Positions 61,746-64,000 of a stretch of 64,000 nt of DNA are shown here, piece by piece. The position numbers and the translations under genes are program-made. The stretch covers positions 5,101,501 to 5,165,500 of the forward strand of contig CANTUR010000145.1 of NCBI GenBank assembly GCA_947683625.1, given 5' to 3'. The notes beneath the pieces were generated by a model. That model did not search any database. It was not told where the DNA came from and saw only the letters and a list, made by a program, of their open reading frames with translations. Position 1 is the stretch's first letter. Each line of letters opens with the position of its first letter. The DNA is from Mallotus nudiflorus (taxonomy: Eukaryota > Streptophyta > Magnoliopsida > Malpighiales > Euphorbiaceae).

Positions 61746-63095
61746 ATTAGATGCCTGAGCATCCTACTGAGTGAGATGGAAGACTCTGACCTGTCCTTGA
61801 CCTCTCTGCTGGCTGGTAAAAGCCTGACCAACACCTCTAGCACCTCCTCTAGTACCTCTACCACAACCCTACTGGGGAACAATCTGGGTTGAGCTCTAGT
61901 GTTGGGCTGGAGGCAACTAAAAAGGAATGGGTGCAACACTAGCAATCAACTGTTGAGGAAATCGCAGAATCTATGGCTGCTGATACCCAAAATGGGGACA
62001 CGATCTGGCAAAATGTCTTGTCTTCCCGCATTTAAAACACATCAGCGGTATCATATAACATGATCCCTGATGGACTCTGCCGCACGTCTAACATACAATA
62101 GCAGCTGACCCAAAACTATGACCATTGCTGCTGCTCGAAGCACCTGACCCAAGTCTGACCGGTCTACGTTGACCTCCACAGCCATGTCTACTGCTCTAAT
62201 GTACCTGTTGCTGCTATCTCTGAGTCTACTAGGTTGGACCCCTCTATTGACTACTCGATCCAATCTGAAAACTCGAGTACGGAGTAGTCTGGAATCTACC
62301 CAACTGAACACCCAATTGGTAATAATCAGGTATAGCTCTTAGCCTGACTAGCCTCAGCTCAATCTCCTTGGCCAACTCAATCACTAACTCCAGAGTAAGG
62401 CCCATTTTAGGCATACCAACAAATGCAGAACCCAATCCAGTAAAGTATATAGAGATCGCAAAATACTGGTCTCGCATCAGATCCTCTGCATATCTACCAA
62501 GTCGAAGGAACTCTCTAGTGTAATCCTCGATAGACCTGTCCCCTCAGGAAATGCTGGTCAACCAAAGTCTGTAACTCATGCAAAGTGGCTCTAGGCAGAA
62601 TCTCCTCACGAATCGCTCTCTGAACTGAGCCTAAGTCATCGTCATCATGAATGGCTGAATCATCTAAATAAACCAATCCAGGGCTGGTCCCTCAACAGAA
62701 AGCTCGACTATCATGATCTGCTAGTACTCAGTGTGAGCAGTCTGAGTCCTTATCTCAATCGCATGCAGAAAGTCTAAAGGATCAGATGTCCCATCAAAGG
62801 CGATCCTACCAACTCTAGCATAGAACAAAGCTGCCTTAGGGTCAGACATACCCTGTTGATAAGCAGGCTGAATAGGCTGAGCTACTGGAGGTATAGGAAT
62901 ATCCTTATACTCTGGCTCTACAGGCTCCTCATCTTGTATCTCTCTATGTCTATGGTGACTTACCGCTCCTCGAGGTCTACCTCTGCCACGACCTCTGCGC
63001 CTAACTGGCGGCTTAAGAGGTAAAACCTCATCTTGGAAGGACTCATCATCCTCGGCCTCAACGATTGGTGGAGTGACACGCGCTCGCCTCCTCAT
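61746..63095 (-). pseudogene. gag: Element D gag
   Basis: ATG 63095-63093 opens MRRRARVTPP as in A1. An upstream in-frame Met exists but is not conserved. The core carries VGRIAFDGTSDPLDFLHAIE (62721 on) and, after stops, LAKEIELRLVRLRAIPDYYQL (62244-62477). The zinc knuckle near 61998-62042 reads CFKCGKTRHFARSC and is complete. Frameshifts near 62250 and 62540 and several stops separate the parts. Confidence 0.88.
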
Positions 63096-63279
63096 TCTGA
63101 AAAGACAAACAAAAGGATTCAAACAAAACAGACAATGGAGGATAATGCAGAAAACTAAATCAAGGAATACGTATCAAGACATGCTCGAACCTAATTCATT
63201 GCAGTAGTTTCCAAAGAAAAACACAACATTGAAAACTAGGGCCACCACTCACACAACTAAGGCCCTAACACAGAACTCC

Positions 63280-63291
63280 ACTCTGATACCA
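63280..63291 (-). promoter_or_regulatory. Element D primer-binding site
   Basis: Minus-strand TGGTATCAGAGT, one base from the A1 tRNA-iMet site, four bases inside the 5' LTR. Confidence 0.85.
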
Positions 63292-63295
63292 ACTT

Positions 63296-64000
63296 TGTCA
63301 TGACCCAAAATAAGGGGCCATGACCAGCGCTAGGGAATAAGAATTCTTTCAAATCTGGAACCCGTAACAAGCCTTAAAAATAAAAGCATGCAATATAATA
63401 AAATAAATAAAATAATTATGCAGCGAAAATTAAATCTCAACTATAAAATAATAATTTCTCAGCTCACTTTAACAACATAATTCACATCTTAAATATAAAT
63501 AGAAATCTTTTAGTACAAATCTTTCAGAGGAACACTCTGAATTCAAAATCTTATACATGCATAAATATAAATACAGCTCATAACATATTAATGTACAACC
63601 ACTACTGCAGTGTCTAGAATACAAAATAAAACTCAAGTAAGTGATTTACATAATAAAGTCAGAGCGAAAGAAATTCGACGAACAGATCTACTACTAAGGT
63701 CTGAAGAAAAAGACTATTTTGAAAAATATCAAGAGAGAGGAGTCAGACCTCACTGAGTGAATTATTATAATATATATACATGCATAACTACATGACAAAT
63801 GCAATCACTCAAAGGTATATATAATAAATATATATACAGGCAATTACACACAGATGCAAAGAAAATCATTTTATAATGAAAACCGTGAAAGATCAAATAG
63901 AACCCTATATTTTAGCAACCTCAAATATCAATAGAACTCACTTAAGCCATACAGGCCCACTTAGATCTAAAATAATTCACTTAGTCCAACTGGACAATAG
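63296..64000 (-). repeat. Element D 5' LTR, cut by window end
   Basis: Starts TGTCATGACCC and matches 51875-52570 of the D 3' LTR with scattered changes, including the CTCAGTGAG block near 63750. The remaining 2.5 kb or so lies outside the window. Confidence 0.92.

Larger units (their letters stand above)
51875..64000 (-). mobile_element. Element D: Tekay-type element inserted in C, right end cut by window
   Basis: Read right to left: 5' LTR (63296 to beyond 64000), primer site, gag, protease, RT N-part (60467-63095), solo LTR 2 inserted in RT, RT C-part, RNase H, integrase, chromodomain (55127-57252), polypurine tract and 3' LTR (51875-55092). LTR text is intermediate between A and B, so D is a separate subfamily. 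Its target duplication should be AGACA; the partner lies outside. Many stops, so non-autonomous. Confidence 0.92.

Overview
This 64 kb window looks like repeat-rich, AT-rich nuclear DNA of a flowering plant, probably a eudicot. I infer that from the two plant Ty3/gypsy lineages that fill it; no host gene, tRNA or rRNA fixes the species. Nearly everything from 6168 to the right edge is one stack of nested LTR retrotransposons. I found no intact cellular gene.

Layout. 1-3015 is most of a long Tekay/Del-type LTR (called E). 3016-6167 is non-LTR DNA with weak remnants: a hAT-like end, a possible peroxidase scrap and a LINE-like fragment. Element B (minus strand, a diverged Tekay relative) starts with its 3' LTR at 6168-9675 and is split by three insertions. 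Insertion 1 is A2, a complete plus-strand element at 12608-24283 with target duplication AGTTC. Insertion 2 is a minus-strand solo LTR (25468-28433 plus 39955-40220, duplication ATAAT). That solo LTR is itself split by A1, the youngest-looking complete element (28434-39949, duplication GCTTT). Insertion 3 is C, a Tat-lineage element starting near 42941. C is split at 51875 by D, a minus-strand Tekay-type element that runs past the right edge. D's reverse transcriptase is split by a second solo LTR at 57253-60461 (duplication CTCTG). The deepest path is B > C > D > solo LTR.

The Tekay-type elements share LTRs of about 3.2-3.5 kb, an initiator-tRNA-Met type primer site, a single gag-pol frame (zinc knuckle, protease, RT, RNase H, integrase with GPY/F module, C-terminal chromodomain) and a G-rich polypurine tract. 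A1 keeps the whole gag-pol in one frame (31896-36647). It is broken only by seven nonsense codons, each explained by one C-to-T change. C carries the marks of the Tat lineage: a second, archaeal-type RNase H after the first, and an antisense gene between pol and the 3' end.

The most interesting signals are outside the proteins. (1) The long LTRs hold conserved islands bounded by GTGAGT donors and pyrimidine-AG acceptors, suggesting a spliced leader, and these islands contain several near-perfect hairpins. (2) A1 landed in a same-family solo LTR in opposite orientation, making an inverted repeat with about 3 kb arms and a spacer of about 270 bp, a possible source of long hairpin RNA. (3) The nonsense spectrum of A1 points to decay of methylated cytosines. 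All boundaries and comparisons were read by eye; no alignment or database search was run.
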